A stretch of 32,580 bases of DNA from Flavobacteriales bacterium (GTDB lineage Bacteria; Bacteroidota; Bacteroidia; Flavobacteriales_D; Sanyastnellaceae). The notes below the pieces were generated by a model, which saw only the letters and a program-made list of their open reading frames with translations, ran no database searches and was not told where the DNA came from. The position numbers and the translations under genes are program-made. Shown piece by piece: positions 6,846 through 15,539 of this stretch; the first letter of the stretch is position 1, and each line of letters begins with the position of its first letter. The stretch lies in contig JAQWTJ010000069.1 of NCBI GenBank assembly GCA_029242765.1, positions 1 through 32,580 on the forward strand, given 5' to 3'.

Positions 6846-9800
6846 TCAGTCAAACTCTTCAAAGCGGTCGATAAATTCATTTCGACGCGAATGCGTGGGG
6901 AGAACCTGGTATGAGAAGCGGCCAGCGTCAGATTTAAATTTACGCTTATCGGACTTGATGGCCACGATGGCGTCGATAAAGAGTTGGTCGGTCGTGGAAA
7001 TGTTCATAATACCGTTTCGATAGTCAAAGAAATACCAATTGTCCTCGTCCATGTGCAAGTAGAGTCGCACGCGATCGCCTCCACGCCCCGTCGACATTTC
7101 CAGTTTGCCTTTCAATTCACGAAACACCGGCGTTTTCCCCATGCTCACAAGGCCCAGCGACCCCTTCGAAATAAACGCATCTTCTCCAGCGTCCCATTCC
7201 AGCTCCACTCCCGTTAGAAGCAAGCGATGGTCGATGGACTCAGGAGTCTTTTTGAAACTCCCCATCATCGTCATCGAAGCCCACACCTTGTCTGCACCCT
7301 CAAGCCCCAGCCAATGGCGCAAATCGGCCTCCCAGGTGGTGGACGTCACATCAAGCGGGTCAGCTGTGGGCCAGCCGCTAATCAACTCAGCCAAGGCCTT
7401 CCACACCCCGTCATCGAAGGGAAAATCCCACGCCATGGAAAGGTCCGACTGCAAGCCGCTCGCTGTAGTGAAGCCTTGAAGTTCGCCGGCCGCCTTGAGC
7501 GACATCATTCCATACTTGAAGGGGAAATCCACCCCACCATAGCCTGCAACAGCACAGCCGCCTTGCTTGAGCTCGATGAGGTTCCCTGGGAGGTCAAAGC
7601 GCTGCATTTTATCACGCGGACCGATGAGGTAGGATCCTTTGCGCTTGTCAAAGTGCAAATCGCCTGTGGCCGACAACAGCCGTTCGTCCTCTCGCCCACG
7701 CAAGCGATCGCCGAATGTCGCATAAGGACCGCCGCCAGGATCGTAGGGGTCGCGAAAAAAGAAACCCGCACCCAAATGGCTTTGCAGCACATCCCTGAGC
7801 GTGGTGTCTATGGGGATGTAGATGTCCTTGGGGTCAATTTCAGCATCGAATGCCAATTTCATGCGATCCATCTCAGGGCAACCGGCAAGCAATGCAGCCC
7901 CACCGATGAAACGCAAATGTTCCTGTCCTGCGGCCAAGAGGACCTCTCCGGAAAAGCCGAAAAACGGACTCAATGAAAAGTCCTCGCGGGCGTGCACGAG
8001 GCCTGAAGCGACTGTTTGACGGCTCGTGTCCACCTCGACCTCAGCGAAATGAATGATCTGCCCCAGCTCATTTTCGTCTTTGTACTCATAGTCTGCACTC
8101 GCACGGTATTTGTAACGGCCCGTGACCTCGACGCGGGCATCGAACAAGCGGTGGTAGCGCGTCGCTTCATTGGCCAAAATTCCGGCGCGCTTGAGGACAT
8201 CCATGACCGCTCTTTTCCGGATCACCACCAGGCCAGAGTCGGGCAACACCAAGGCGTCAGCAACGCGGATATACGGCACCTTTGTGCACGACAACACCTG
8301 ATTTTCTACATCATACAATGCTCGCGGAGCTGAAAACTGAAGGGAGTCCTGCTCCGGACGCAAGGAAACGAAATTGGCCACCGCTTCGCGCCCTTCCGTG
8401 TTGATCACGAAGTCATCATCAATTTCGCGATCGCTGAACAATTCAAGTTGATCCTTATCGATGAACCACTTGAAACGGTCCATGTAGCACGCGTATTGAT
8501 TTGCGGGAAGCTCGATGCGCGACTCGCCGTCATTGGCGACAAAGTCGCCCACCCGGGCGTCGAAGTTGATCTCGGCGTGCACGTTGTCCGTCTGGAAAGC
8601 GAGCGCCAATTCATCGCCGCCGAGCATTTCAAAAGCTGCCGTGTCACTGACCATGCTGCGCGCCAAATAATTGAACAGCTCCGACCTCAATTCCGCACCT
8701 TCAAAGGCCATTGTACCCGCCCCATGCATGCCCGCGTCAGCCAAGGTGAGACGTCCGGTCAGCCCGGATTCAGCACCGAAAAACTGCAATGGGACCCCAC
8801 GGCTACGAGCTGTGAGTTTGCGGTCGTTCGGATGAAACGCCACATAAGCGCCCTCGCCCGTAACCACAGGGACTTCAGGCGGCCCCATCGATATAGAGTT
8901 GACGAAGTTATCGGCCACGCCAACCGTGGAATCCGGTAGCAGCGTAAAACGGTCGCTCTGTGCCGATGACGTCAAAAATTCAATCTTCCCGCCACCTTGC
9001 AAGCCCTTTCCGTCGAGTTTCACACCGCGATTGTAATTCGCCGCTCCGCCATACAAAGGCCATCCACCCGGGTCAGTGACCGTCTCAAATCCCAGATACA
9101 AGTCATCCATCACCGCCAATTCGTGGACGATTTCCGGCAAAATCCCGCCCGAGTTCAGCACGCCTTGAAATCGCAACTCATTGCGTCCCAAATCATCCAA
9201 ACTGTCCAAACGGAAGGGCTCGGTTGTAAAATAGAACCGATCACGCGTATAGGCACCGGCCTGAACCGAAGGGGCATCCCAAAAAACGTACGACGGACCG
9301 TCCGTGTTCAGCACGGGGTATTCCGGGTAATAATGGGCCCTCCAACCCGAGCGATTTGAAGGAGCGTCAATGCGCAAAGTGCCGCTCACCTCAGACAAAT
9401 TGTTCCGTATTTGTTTCTTGCGAGGCCGGCCGTACGGGTCGATGTCCTCCGGATCTGTCATGCGCAACTTGCACGTTTCAACCTTGTTCAACTCCACAGT
9501 AAACGTTTCGTAGTCAAAATGGTAATCCGAGCCTTCAAACTGCAGGTTGCCCGCATGAAGCGTACCCCCGAAATCAAAATCACGGTCCTTCTCAATCACC
9601 ACTTGACCCGCCAGTGGCCGGATCAACACATTGCGCCGTTGACTCACCAAAATCCGGTCCACCCCCTCGAGCAGCATTCGGTGGTTGAGCAGCGAGATGA
9701 ATCCGTTGCGACCCTTGCTTGTCGAATTAAAATGCAAGACATCATAATCACGCCGCCCCGCATAATTTTTTAAGTGGTCAAAAAGTTGCGGCTTGACCCG

Positions 9801-11387
9801 CAAAACGCGCGTTTCCACATCCATATCGACATAGCCGTCTTGGGCTAACAGCATCAGCATGATGTGCGCCTGGTCCTCAGAAATTCGGAGAAATCGCCCC
9901 ACGTCACGGCTGGTCAGCAGCGAGTCATTGTAATGCCGCACCGCATTGCGCACCTCCACCAACGGGTGCAGATCGGCCATCCCCTGCATGGCCTCATACC
10001 GCTCCTTTTGGAAGCAATTGAGAGAGGCCAATTCAGCATCGCTCTTCGCAGATCCTGGCGGCCCCTGCATCAACAGTCGCGGATCCCCATGCTGCCAAAC
10101 GAGCTGTGTCACATCGACCGTCAAGGCGTGGTAGGAATCGATGAACGGCTTGGGGCCCAAGCCTTCATCGTCTCTCAGTAAACTCAACCTGCGATCGACC
10201 AAGTGATAACGCACATCCAGCTCAGGGTGATACAAGCTGTCCAAGCCAGCGTCTGGGCCTTGGTCGAAATACACCACCGCCCGGGCATCGGTTGCGCGAA
10301 TGACGTCACTCTTAAGAATGATTAGCGGGGCGGTGCAACGCACCAGTGGTTTGTTCTCTCTGAGGAAGACCAATTCAGCCGGCACCTCACCTGAGCCCTT
10401 GCCCTCGAGGGCCGAACCGCGGATGGTCAATCCGCCTGAAAAATTAACGCCCGGCGCTATTTCGTTAATTTCCAAGCGGTTCAAGTACGAGTCAAATCTC
10501 GGGTAAGTCGCTTTAGAGCCTCGGCCCATAGCGCTGGCCTTGTCAGTAATTCGGCCCAAGAGCGGTTCCGGAAATGCATCCGTTCTGAAGAGCGCGCTGT
10601 CCAACGTCAAACTGCTGCCCTTTAAGCGCAAATCAAAGGCGCCAAATGTTGCATAGTTCAGCGTCGGATCCAGGGCTGCTCGACGCCAATCGATACGCCC
10701 TGACTCACCTTTGAGTCGCCCGGTCTTAAAATTCACGAGGCCGTGCAAAGCGGTAACACGCACGGTGTCTCCCTTCGCAAGGCCTAACAATTCGCCTCCG
10801 TTGAACAAAAGTTGTGGCTTGCCTCCGCCCTCAAGTCGCCACGGACCTTCATAACGCCACGTCACAGCATCGCTCTTAAAGAACACGCCCTGGGTGAGCA
10901 GTGGTTTGCCCAGCGGCAAAACCGTGGCCAAAGCGCGGGCATTGCCTGCGTCGGCCAAACCAGCTTGGACAAAGGCATCCCACTCGCGCCAACGGTCTGG
11001 CGTCGTCAAGCCGGCAAGCAAAGCCTGCACGCTACGAACGTACTCAAATTGACCCGGATGCACACCGACCTTGCGCACTGTAAAGAGTTCCATACGTGCC
11101 AGAAAATCCTTGTTGAACTCAAGGCCCAGGGCGGGGTCGAGAATTAGCGGACCAAAGGTCTTCCGGACCCACAAGGCGGCCTCCCGATCATACGGTTGGA
11201 TGGCTTTTTCAAAGGCAAGAAGCCATTGCTGCAGGGCGGCGTCCGTGGCCGCAATCTCAACATCCAACAGGTCGAAATCAGTCGAGTCTGAAGCGGCCTG
11301 AAAAGCCGACACTTGCAACGAGTCGACTTGTGCAGCGAGCGTGGAAATCGGAACGAGAAATGCAAAGAATATCCAGCTGCGGAACAT
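6846..11387 (-). CDS. Very large (1513 aa) exported beta-rich protein of unknown function
   Basis: The chosen start at 11385-11387 begins a signal peptide (MFRSWIFFAFLVPISTLAAQ); the open frame extends 34 codons higher, but that stretch is not protein-like and overlaps the divergent gene's upstream region. I do not recognise a named domain. What is visible: a helical N-terminal part (about 20-160); then long beta-rich sequence with recurring 'layer' phrases such as GRLKGESGRIDWRRA, FSGGLTIRGSALEGKG, FGGTLHAGNLQFEG and GLTGRLTLADAGMHGAG; and a segment at about 480-545 whose helix pattern and following strand look like a winged helix, odd in an exported protein. Repeated G-x-L-x-G strands suggest a long beta-sheet or solenoid fold as in AsmA/TamB or OstA-like envelope proteins, but this is only analogy. 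It is followed within 9 bases by the FadH-like gene. No C-terminal T9SS signal is seen. Confidence 0.75.
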   Translation of the reverse strand: MFRSWIFFAFLVPISTLAAQVDSLQVSAFQAASDSTDFDLLDVEIAATDAALQQWLLAFEKAIQPYDREAALWVRKTFGPLILDPALGLEFNKDFLARMELFTVRKVGVHPGQFEYVRSVQALLAGLTTPDRWREWDAFVQAGLADAGNARALATVLPLGKPLLTQGVFFKSDAVTWRYEGPWRLEGGGKPQLLFNGGELLGLAKGDTVRVTALHGLVNFKTGRLKGESGRIDWRRAALDPTLNYATFGAFDLRLKGSSLTLDSALFRTDAFPEPLLGRITDKASAMGRGSKATYPRFDSYLNRLEINEIAPGVNFSGGLTIRGSALEGKGSGEVPAELVFLRENKPLVRCTAPLIILKSDVIRATDARAVVYFDQGPDAGLDSLYHPELDVRYHLVDRRLSLLRDDEGLGPKPFIDSYHALTVDVTQLVWQHGDPRLLMQGPPGSAKSDAELASLNCFQKERYEAMQGMADLHPLVEVRNAVRHYNDSLLTSRDVGRFLRISEDQAHIMLMLLAQDGYVDMDVETRVLRVKPQLFDHLKNYAGRRDYDVLHFNSTSKGRNGFISLLNHRMLLEGVDRILVSQRRNVLIRPLAGQVVIEKDRDFDFGGTLHAGNLQFEGSDYHFDYETFTVELNKVETCKLRMTDPEDIDPYGRPRKKQIRNNLSEVSGTLRIDAPSNRSGWRAHYYPEYPVLNTDGPSYVFWDAPSVQAGAYTRDRFYFTTEPFRLDSLDDLGRNELRFQGVLNSGGILPEIVHELAVMDDLYLGFETVTDPGGWPLYGGAANYNRGVKLDGKGLQGGGKIEFLTSSAQSDRFTLLPDSTVGVADNFVNSISMGPPEVPVVTGEGAYVAFHPNDRKLTARSRGVPLQFFGAESGLTGRLTLADAGMHGAGTMAFEGAELRSELFNYLARSMVSDTAAFEMLGGDELALAFQTDNVHAEINFDARVGDFVANDGESRIELPANQYACYMDRFKWFIDKDQLELFSDREIDDDFVINTEGREAVANFVSLRPEQDSLQFSAPRALYDVENQVLSCTKVPYIRVADALVLPDSGLVVIRKRAVMDVLKRAGILANEATRYHRLFDARVEVTGRYKYRASADYEYKDENELGQIIHFAEVEVDTSRQTVASGLVHAREDFSLSPFFGFSGEVLLAAGQEHLRFIGGAALLAGCPEMDRMKLAFDAEIDPKDIYIPIDTTLRDVLQSHLGAGFFFRDPYDPGGGPYATFGDRLRGREDERLLSATGDLHFDKRKGSYLIGPRDKMQRFDLPGNLIELKQGGCAVAGYGGVDFPFKYGMMSLKAAGELQGFTTASGLQSDLSMAWDFPFDDGVWKALAELISGWPTADPLDVTSTTWEADLRHWLGLEGADKVWASMTMMGSFKKTPESIDHRLLLTGVELEWDAGEDAFISKGSLGLVSMGKTPVFRELKGKLEMSTGRGGDRVRLYLHMDEDNWYFFDYRNGIMNISTTDQLFIDAIVAIKSDKRKFKSDAGRFSYQVLPTHSRRNEFIDRFEEFD

Positions 11388-11415
11388 GGGGGAAATATGG
11401 GGACGAATCGGCGGC

Positions 11416-11443
11416 TTGCTACATTTTCTGGGCGCTATCTTCG
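11416..11443 (+). promoter_or_regulatory. Candidate promoter of the CapD-like gene
   Basis: TTG (11416-11418), a 17-bp spacer and TATCTTCG (11436-11443; 7/8 match to TAnnTTTG) lie in the 63-base gap between divergent genes. The -7 element ends only 7 bases before the ATG at 11451, implying a very short leader. Confidence 0.35.
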
Positions 11444-11450
11444 CCCAAGT

Positions 11451-13349
11451 ATGAACGCTTTGCGACGCCTTTTCAACGAGAAGCCTCAAATTTTACCGCG
11501 TTGGGTCATTTTAGGAATTGACGCGTGCTTGGCACTGATCGCGCTAGCCTTTGCCTACCAAGTGCGTTTCGAATTCGAGCCGCCGGCCGATGAAATGGTG
11601 CTGGCTCGCAGTTTCTTACCCGTGTTCATCGGAGTGCGTGTGATCGCGTTCTTATGGGCCAAAAGCCACGCGGGTATCATCAGGTTTTCGGGCACCGCTG
11701 ATGCGAGGCGGGTGCTCATCGCATTAGCGTCTGGCACAGGTGTGTTGGCTGCTTTAAACGTTGGTGCGGGATTGGCCCAGCGCCCCTACCCTGCGCCATT
11801 TTCCGTGCTCGCCATCGAATTGATTGCTTCGTTATTGCTATTGATAGGCTTTCGCGTGGTGACACGGTCGGTCTACCAGCGGTTTCAAACTCGTCGGGCC
11901 ACAGACGTCATCATTTTTGGAGCTGGTGAAGCAGGACTGATTACACGGCAAGCCATTGAACGGCCGTCGGAAGACGCCATGCGCGTTGTCGCCTTTTTAG
12001 ATGACGACCCTTCAAAAGTTGGAAAGTGGATTGAAGGCGTCCCGGTGTACAGTGCGGACCGCTTGACCGAAGTGCTGGGCTGGGTAAGTGCTGAACGGAT
12101 GATTGTGGCCATCGAGCATGTGGAACTCGAACGCAAGTCGCGCCTGATCGACGAAGCCCTTGCATGCGGCTTGCGCGTAATGGACGTCCCGCCTGCCCAA
12201 CGTTGGATTCAGGGTGCCTTGAGCAGCCGACAAATTCGTGACGTGCGCATCGAAGACTTGCTGGGGCGCCCCACCATAGAGCTGGACGACAACCATGTGC
12301 GCGAATGTCTAGACGGAACCTGCATCCTGGTTACTGGTGGGGCCGGCTCAATCGGCTCTGAATTGGTTCGCCAAGCTCTGCGCTCTGGAGCTGGTGCGGT
12401 GTGGGCCGTGGACACGGCGGAGACCCCTTTGCATGACCTCACGCTTTCCGTGCGGGCCGAATTCGGTTTGGACACCGAACGCTTTCGGGCCGTAATCGCC
12501 GACGTGAAGGACCCACGAGCCATGCAAGACGTGATGGCTCAATCCAAGCCCGACCTGGTGTATCATGCCGCAGCCTACAAGCACGTGCCCGTTATGGAAA
12601 TGCAGGCCGCTGAAGCGTGGCGAACCAACGTCTTAGGCACAGCCACAGTGGCTGAAGCTGCATTGTCCTCGGGCGTGAGAACATTTGTACTCATCTCGAC
12701 CGACAAGGCCGTCAACCCCTCAAGCGTGATGGGCGCATCGAAACGAGCCGCTGAATTGGTCGTGCGTGCCCTGTGCGAGAACTCCCCCATGCGCAGGGTG
12801 ATCACCCGTTTTGGAAATGTGCTGGGCAGCAATGGAAGCGTCATTCCCTTGTTCAAGCGGCAGATCGAGCAAGGCGGTCCGGTGACGATCACTCATGAAG
12901 ATGTCACGCGCTTCTTTATGACCATTCCCGAGGCTGTTCGGCTGGTCCTAGAAGCGTCAGCCACGTCGGATGGCGATGACATCTTCGTATTCGACATGGG
13001 AGAGCGTATTCGAATCATCGACTTGGCTCGGCGCATGATTCGACTGGCGGGAAGAGTTGAAGGTCAGGATATTGAGCTGAAGGTTATCGGCATGCGGCCC
13101 GGTGAAAAACTGCATGAAGAATTGATACATGAAGCCGAGGGCCTACTGCCCACGCGTCACCCTAAAATTCTCCGAGCACGACCTAGCAAGATTGACCCTT
13201 CAGAAATTCTCAAGACCGTAAATGAGGATCGTCAGGGCTACATCTCCGACGGCAAGGCCATCGAACGGATGCATGATCTCGTCCCAGAATATCACGGCGA
13301 AAATTTGCGAACTTTGCATCCCTTGAAAAGCGAAAGCACGAATACATGA
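11451..13349 (+). CDS. Membrane nucleotide-sugar 4,6-dehydratase (CapD/WbpM/PglF family)
   Basis: 632 residues from the ATG at 11451; the frame is open 46 codons further up, but that part overlaps the divergent gene. The N-terminus has about four membrane spans (about 17-38, 52-70, 86-106, 117-136). A CoA-binding/Rossmann-like region follows (IIFGAGEAG, 154-162; VAFLDDDPSKVG). The C-terminal SDR domain has GGAGSIG (296-302), the STDKA block (416-420) and M427xxxK431, where Met replaces the usual SDR tyrosine, a hallmark of long WbpM/PglF-type enzymes. These convert UDP-GlcNAc (or similar) to the 4-keto-6-deoxy sugar, the first step to diacetamido sugars or QuiNAc/FucNAc in surface glycans or glycoproteins. 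It overlaps the next gene by four bases (ATGA). Confidence 0.9.
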   Translation: MNALRRLFNEKPQILPRWVILGIDACLALIALAFAYQVRFEFEPPADEMVLARSFLPVFIGVRVIAFLWAKSHAGIIRFSGTADARRVLIALASGTGVLAALNVGAGLAQRPYPAPFSVLAIELIASLLLLIGFRVVTRSVYQRFQTRRATDVIIFGAGEAGLITRQAIERPSEDAMRVVAFLDDDPSKVGKWIEGVPVYSADRLTEVLGWVSAERMIVAIEHVELERKSRLIDEALACGLRVMDVPPAQRWIQGALSSRQIRDVRIEDLLGRPTIELDDNHVRECLDGTCILVTGGAGSIGSELVRQALRSGAGAVWAVDTAETPLHDLTLSVRAEFGLDTERFRAVIADVKDPRAMQDVMAQSKPDLVYHAAAYKHVPVMEMQAAEAWRTNVLGTATVAEAALSSGVRTFVLISTDKAVNPSSVMGASKRAAELVVRALCENSPMRRVITRFGNVLGSNGSVIPLFKRQIEQGGPVTITHEDVTRFFMTIPEAVRLVLEASATSDGDDIFVFDMGERIRIIDLARRMIRLAGRVEGQDIELKVIGMRPGEKLHEELIHEAEGLLPTRHPKILRARPSKIDPSEILKTVNEDRQGYISDGKAIERMHDLVPEYHGENLRTLHPLKSESTNT

Positions 13350-13756
13350 ACGACGCCGAGCCCACAGAACAGCTAGAGATCATACGCATTGAAGAGTCGG
13401 TGCGTGGCTACTTTGACTATGTCGACCACGCATTGGTTTTTGAATTGCACTGCGAGGAAAAAGTGTGTGAACTCGCATTATTCACGGAAAACCCGAGGCA
13501 CAACCAGCGTTTTCTTTTTCACAAATCTCGCGGAACAAGCGCCGTGCAAGCCTACCGCGAGATGCTCGATTACATCCGAGATCATCGCCATGCCGAGCAG
13601 TCCTTCACGATTCAATGGCGCGCAAGCGGCGAAACTGAGTTGCATACAAGCTATTTCTCAGCCCATCATGTGGTGCACGCCCTGGACAAGTTCTTCGAAG
13701 GGCGCGACCTGCACACGATTACCGTGTATTCGGTGACGCTCAACCCACTTTCGTGA
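13346..13756 (+). CDS. Conserved-looking hypothetical protein, 136 aa
   Basis: I do not recognise this protein. It is acidic and rich in His and aromatic residues (YFDYVDHALVFELHCEE, HVVHALDKFFEGRDLHT), with no signal peptide or membrane segment, so probably cytoplasmic. It is supported as a real gene by its position. Its ATG overlaps the CapD-like stop (ATGA at 13346-13349) and its stop overlaps the GTG of the YigZ-like gene (GTGA at 13753-13756), which suggests translational coupling of all three. An out-of-frame 115-codon frame over the same bases looks like a shadow. Confidence 0.75.
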   Translation: MNDAEPTEQLEIIRIEESVRGYFDYVDHALVFELHCEEKVCELALFTENPRHNQRFLFHKSRGTSAVQAYREMLDYIRDHRHAEQSFTIQWRASGETELHTSYFSAHHVVHALDKFFEGRDLHTITVYSVTLNPLS

Positions 13757-14424
13757 GTGAAGACCGTCGCTCTGACGGTGCCTCTGGGAGGCCTGAGGAC
13801 CTGCCCGTGCGTGACACCTTTCCCGTTTTACGCGGCGAAGGGACAGGTGTATTCAAGGCGAAGGGCAGCAAATTTATCGGCTATGCCACTCCGCTAGTTT
13901 TCGGAGAAAAGGGGCCCTCAGAAAAGCTCGCCGCGGAATTCCTAGAACGTGTGCGCAAGGCACATCACAACGCACGACACGTCGTGTTCGCGTGGCAACT
14001 CGGGGAGGGCGATTACCGGGCCAGCGATGACGGCGAGCCTGCAGGAAGTGCAGGGCCTCCCGTTCACGGGGTCTTGCGTTCACGTGATTTGCACTATTCC
14101 ATGGTGGCTGTGGTTCGCTATTTCGGGGGTGTGAAGCTTGGTGTCGGAGGGCTGATCGAGGCCTACCGCGAAGCGGCAGCCGAGGCTTGCCAGGATGCGG
14201 GCGAGGCGCCCCGCACATTGGAAGTGGAGCTAACGGTGCGCTTTGACCCGTCACTTACGGGCCATGTCATGCGCACGGGCAAGCAACACAAAGCACGGAT
14301 CATCTCGGAGCGTTTTGAGAAAAAGTGCGTTCTGGAGTGGTCTGTGGCTGCTGCCACCCGGCCGGCGCTGCTGGAGGCCTTTGAAGGCATCCATGGGGTC
14401 GAAGTCGTGAAGTCGAAGTCGTGA
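13753..14424 (+). CDS. yigZ: YigZ/IMPACT family (UPF0029) protein
   Basis: 223 residues from a GTG start that overlaps the preceding stop. A GTG at 13807 is an alternative start that would drop the poorly conserved first 18 residues. The family signatures are clear: GVFKAKGSKFIGYATPL near the N-terminus, a region with HHNARHVVFAW, DDGEPAGSAGPPV (92-104) and VVRYFGGVKLGVGGLIEAY (120-138). The C-terminal region (about 150-223) matches the small ferredoxin-like domain of YigZ. Bacterial YigZ is of uncertain function; the eukaryotic homologue IMPACT affects Gcn2 signalling and ribosome-linked stress responses. It is the last gene of the three-gene run and is convergent with the methyltransferase after a 13-base gap. 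Confidence 0.9.
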   Translation: MSEDRRSDGASGRPEDLPVRDTFPVLRGEGTGVFKAKGSKFIGYATPLVFGEKGPSEKLAAEFLERVRKAHHNARHVVFAWQLGEGDYRASDDGEPAGSAGPPVHGVLRSRDLHYSMVAVVRYFGGVKLGVGGLIEAYREAAAEACQDAGEAPRTLEVELTVRFDPSLTGHVMRTGKQHKARIISERFEKKCVLEWSVAAATRPALLEAFEGIHGVEVVKSKS

Positions 14425-14437
14425 GCCGCCTCAACGC

Positions 14438-15211
14438 TTAGTTCAACGGCTTCCGCACCACGTGCAAATAGCGCTCCTCGCCTAAGGCATACTTGCGGTA
14501 TCGCTCCTCGCCAAGCAAACTGAGCATGTCGACTTCCTCAGCCTCAAAGCCAGCAGCAGTCATGCGGTCCACATAATCCAATCCATACAACCGCACATGA
14601 TCGCGTTGCCAATACAAGCGTTCACGCTCCGCAGGGTCAGTCACCGTAGGGTCTTCTTCAGTGTGCGGGTTGGACCGGTCCATGGGGACCTGAAAAATTC
14701 CCCACCCACCCGGCTTCATCACGCGGTAAAACTCCCTAAAAACGGAGGCATCATCGGCGACGTGCTCCATCAAGTGATTCGCCATCAACACGTCGAAATG
14801 ACCGTCTTCAAAGGGAATATCATGCACATCGAAATGGATGTCTGCCCAAGGGCTGTTCAAGTCGCCCCGCACCACCTTCATCCCTTGAGCACTGGAAAGG
14901 CGCTTCAAAAAACAGTACTCCGGGGCCATGTGGAGCATGGTGCCCGGTGAAGTGAACAGGTTCGAATGCTCCTTCAAGTACACCCACACGGCGCGATGTC
15001 GTTCCAGCGACATGCTCCAGGGCGCCAGTGCATTTTCGCGGGTGCGAACGCGGCCGTACGGAAGAAGTTTACGGTAGTTCCTTCCGTCAATTGGGTCGGT
15101 GAAGCGGTCCCCGCGGTACGCAAACGCTATAGCCTGCATTCCCAAATGGGCGAAGCGCTGCAAACGGTGCCGGGGCACGAAACGGGAAACGACAGAAATC
15201 AATGCGCGCAT
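14438..15211 (-). CDS. Class I SAM-dependent methyltransferase (Methyltransf_11-like)
   Basis: 257 residues. Motif I is atypical: the usual GxGxG is replaced by TMLHMAPEYCF (91-101), a variant seen in a subgroup with 'LHxAPE'. The later motifs are standard: an acidic strand, DIHFDVHDIPFEDGHFDVLM (124-143), then NHLMEHVADDASVFREFYRV and KPGGWGIFQVP (166-176). No membrane segment is evident. The substrate is unknown; the sequence looks like small-molecule or lipid/sugar methyltransferases more than rRNA enzymes. It starts 10 bases after the DUF721 gene stop, so it is probably the third gene of the recF unit and is convergent with yigZ. Confidence 0.8.
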   Translation of the reverse strand: MRALISVVSRFVPRHRLQRFAHLGMQAIAFAYRGDRFTDPIDGRNYRKLLPYGRVRTRENALAPWSMSLERHRAVWVYLKEHSNLFTSPGTMLHMAPEYCFLKRLSSAQGMKVVRGDLNSPWADIHFDVHDIPFEDGHFDVLMANHLMEHVADDASVFREFYRVMKPGGWGIFQVPMDRSNPHTEEDPTVTDPAERERLYWQRDHVRLYGLDYVDRMTAAGFEAEEVDMLSLLGEERYRKYALGEERYLHVVRKPLN

Positions 15212-15221
15212 GGCGGCGAAA

Positions 15222-15539
15222 CTAACGAATGATCACGCGTGAAATCAGGTTTTTGCCAAGATGCTCATTCATCATATCGGCAATCCGCCCCTTGCTCATG
15301 GCGAATTCCTCTTTCAGTGGAGCCGAGTCCAATTCAACCATCATTGCCCCTTGTGAAACCGTGATTTTCCGCGTCTTCGCCACAATGACCTTCGGCATAA
15401 CATCGGCCCAAGCCTTCCGGACTTTTGCCTCGTCAAGTTTTGAGCCCAGTCCGTGAAGCTTCACCCATTCCTGGATGACATCACCTAGGGCGACCGCATT
15501 GTCAAACCTTCGTGACTTGTTAAACCGGTTGCGCTTCAT
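15222..15539 (-). CDS. DUF721 (DciA-like) protein
   Basis: 105 residues from the ATG at 15537-15539 (MKRNRFNKSRRFDN), which lies inside the 3' end of recF (18-20 base overlap). An ATG 12 codons up is possible. The pattern LGDVIQEWVKLHGLGSKLDE, KVRKAWADVMP, then alternating strands (KITVSQGAMMVELDSAPLKEEF) and a C-terminal helix (IADMMNEHLGKNLI) is that of DUF721. In other bacteria this domain is part of DciA, which helps load the replicative helicase DnaB. Pairing with recF is typical in Bacteroidota and supports a role in replication or repair. A DciA function is inferred from the family only. Confidence 0.85.
   Translation of the reverse strand: MKRNRFNKSRRFDNAVALGDVIQEWVKLHGLGSKLDEAKVRKAWADVMPKVIVAKTRKITVSQGAMMVELDSAPLKEEFAMSKGRIADMMNEHLGKNLISRVIIR

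Noticed and set aside
7227-7976. 249-codon plus-strand open frame
   Set aside because: Antisense shadow of the 1513-residue gene; composition is not protein-like.
11388-11489. Upstream extension of the giant protein by 34 codons
   Set aside because: It would bury the signal peptide and overlap the divergent gene's promoter and start.
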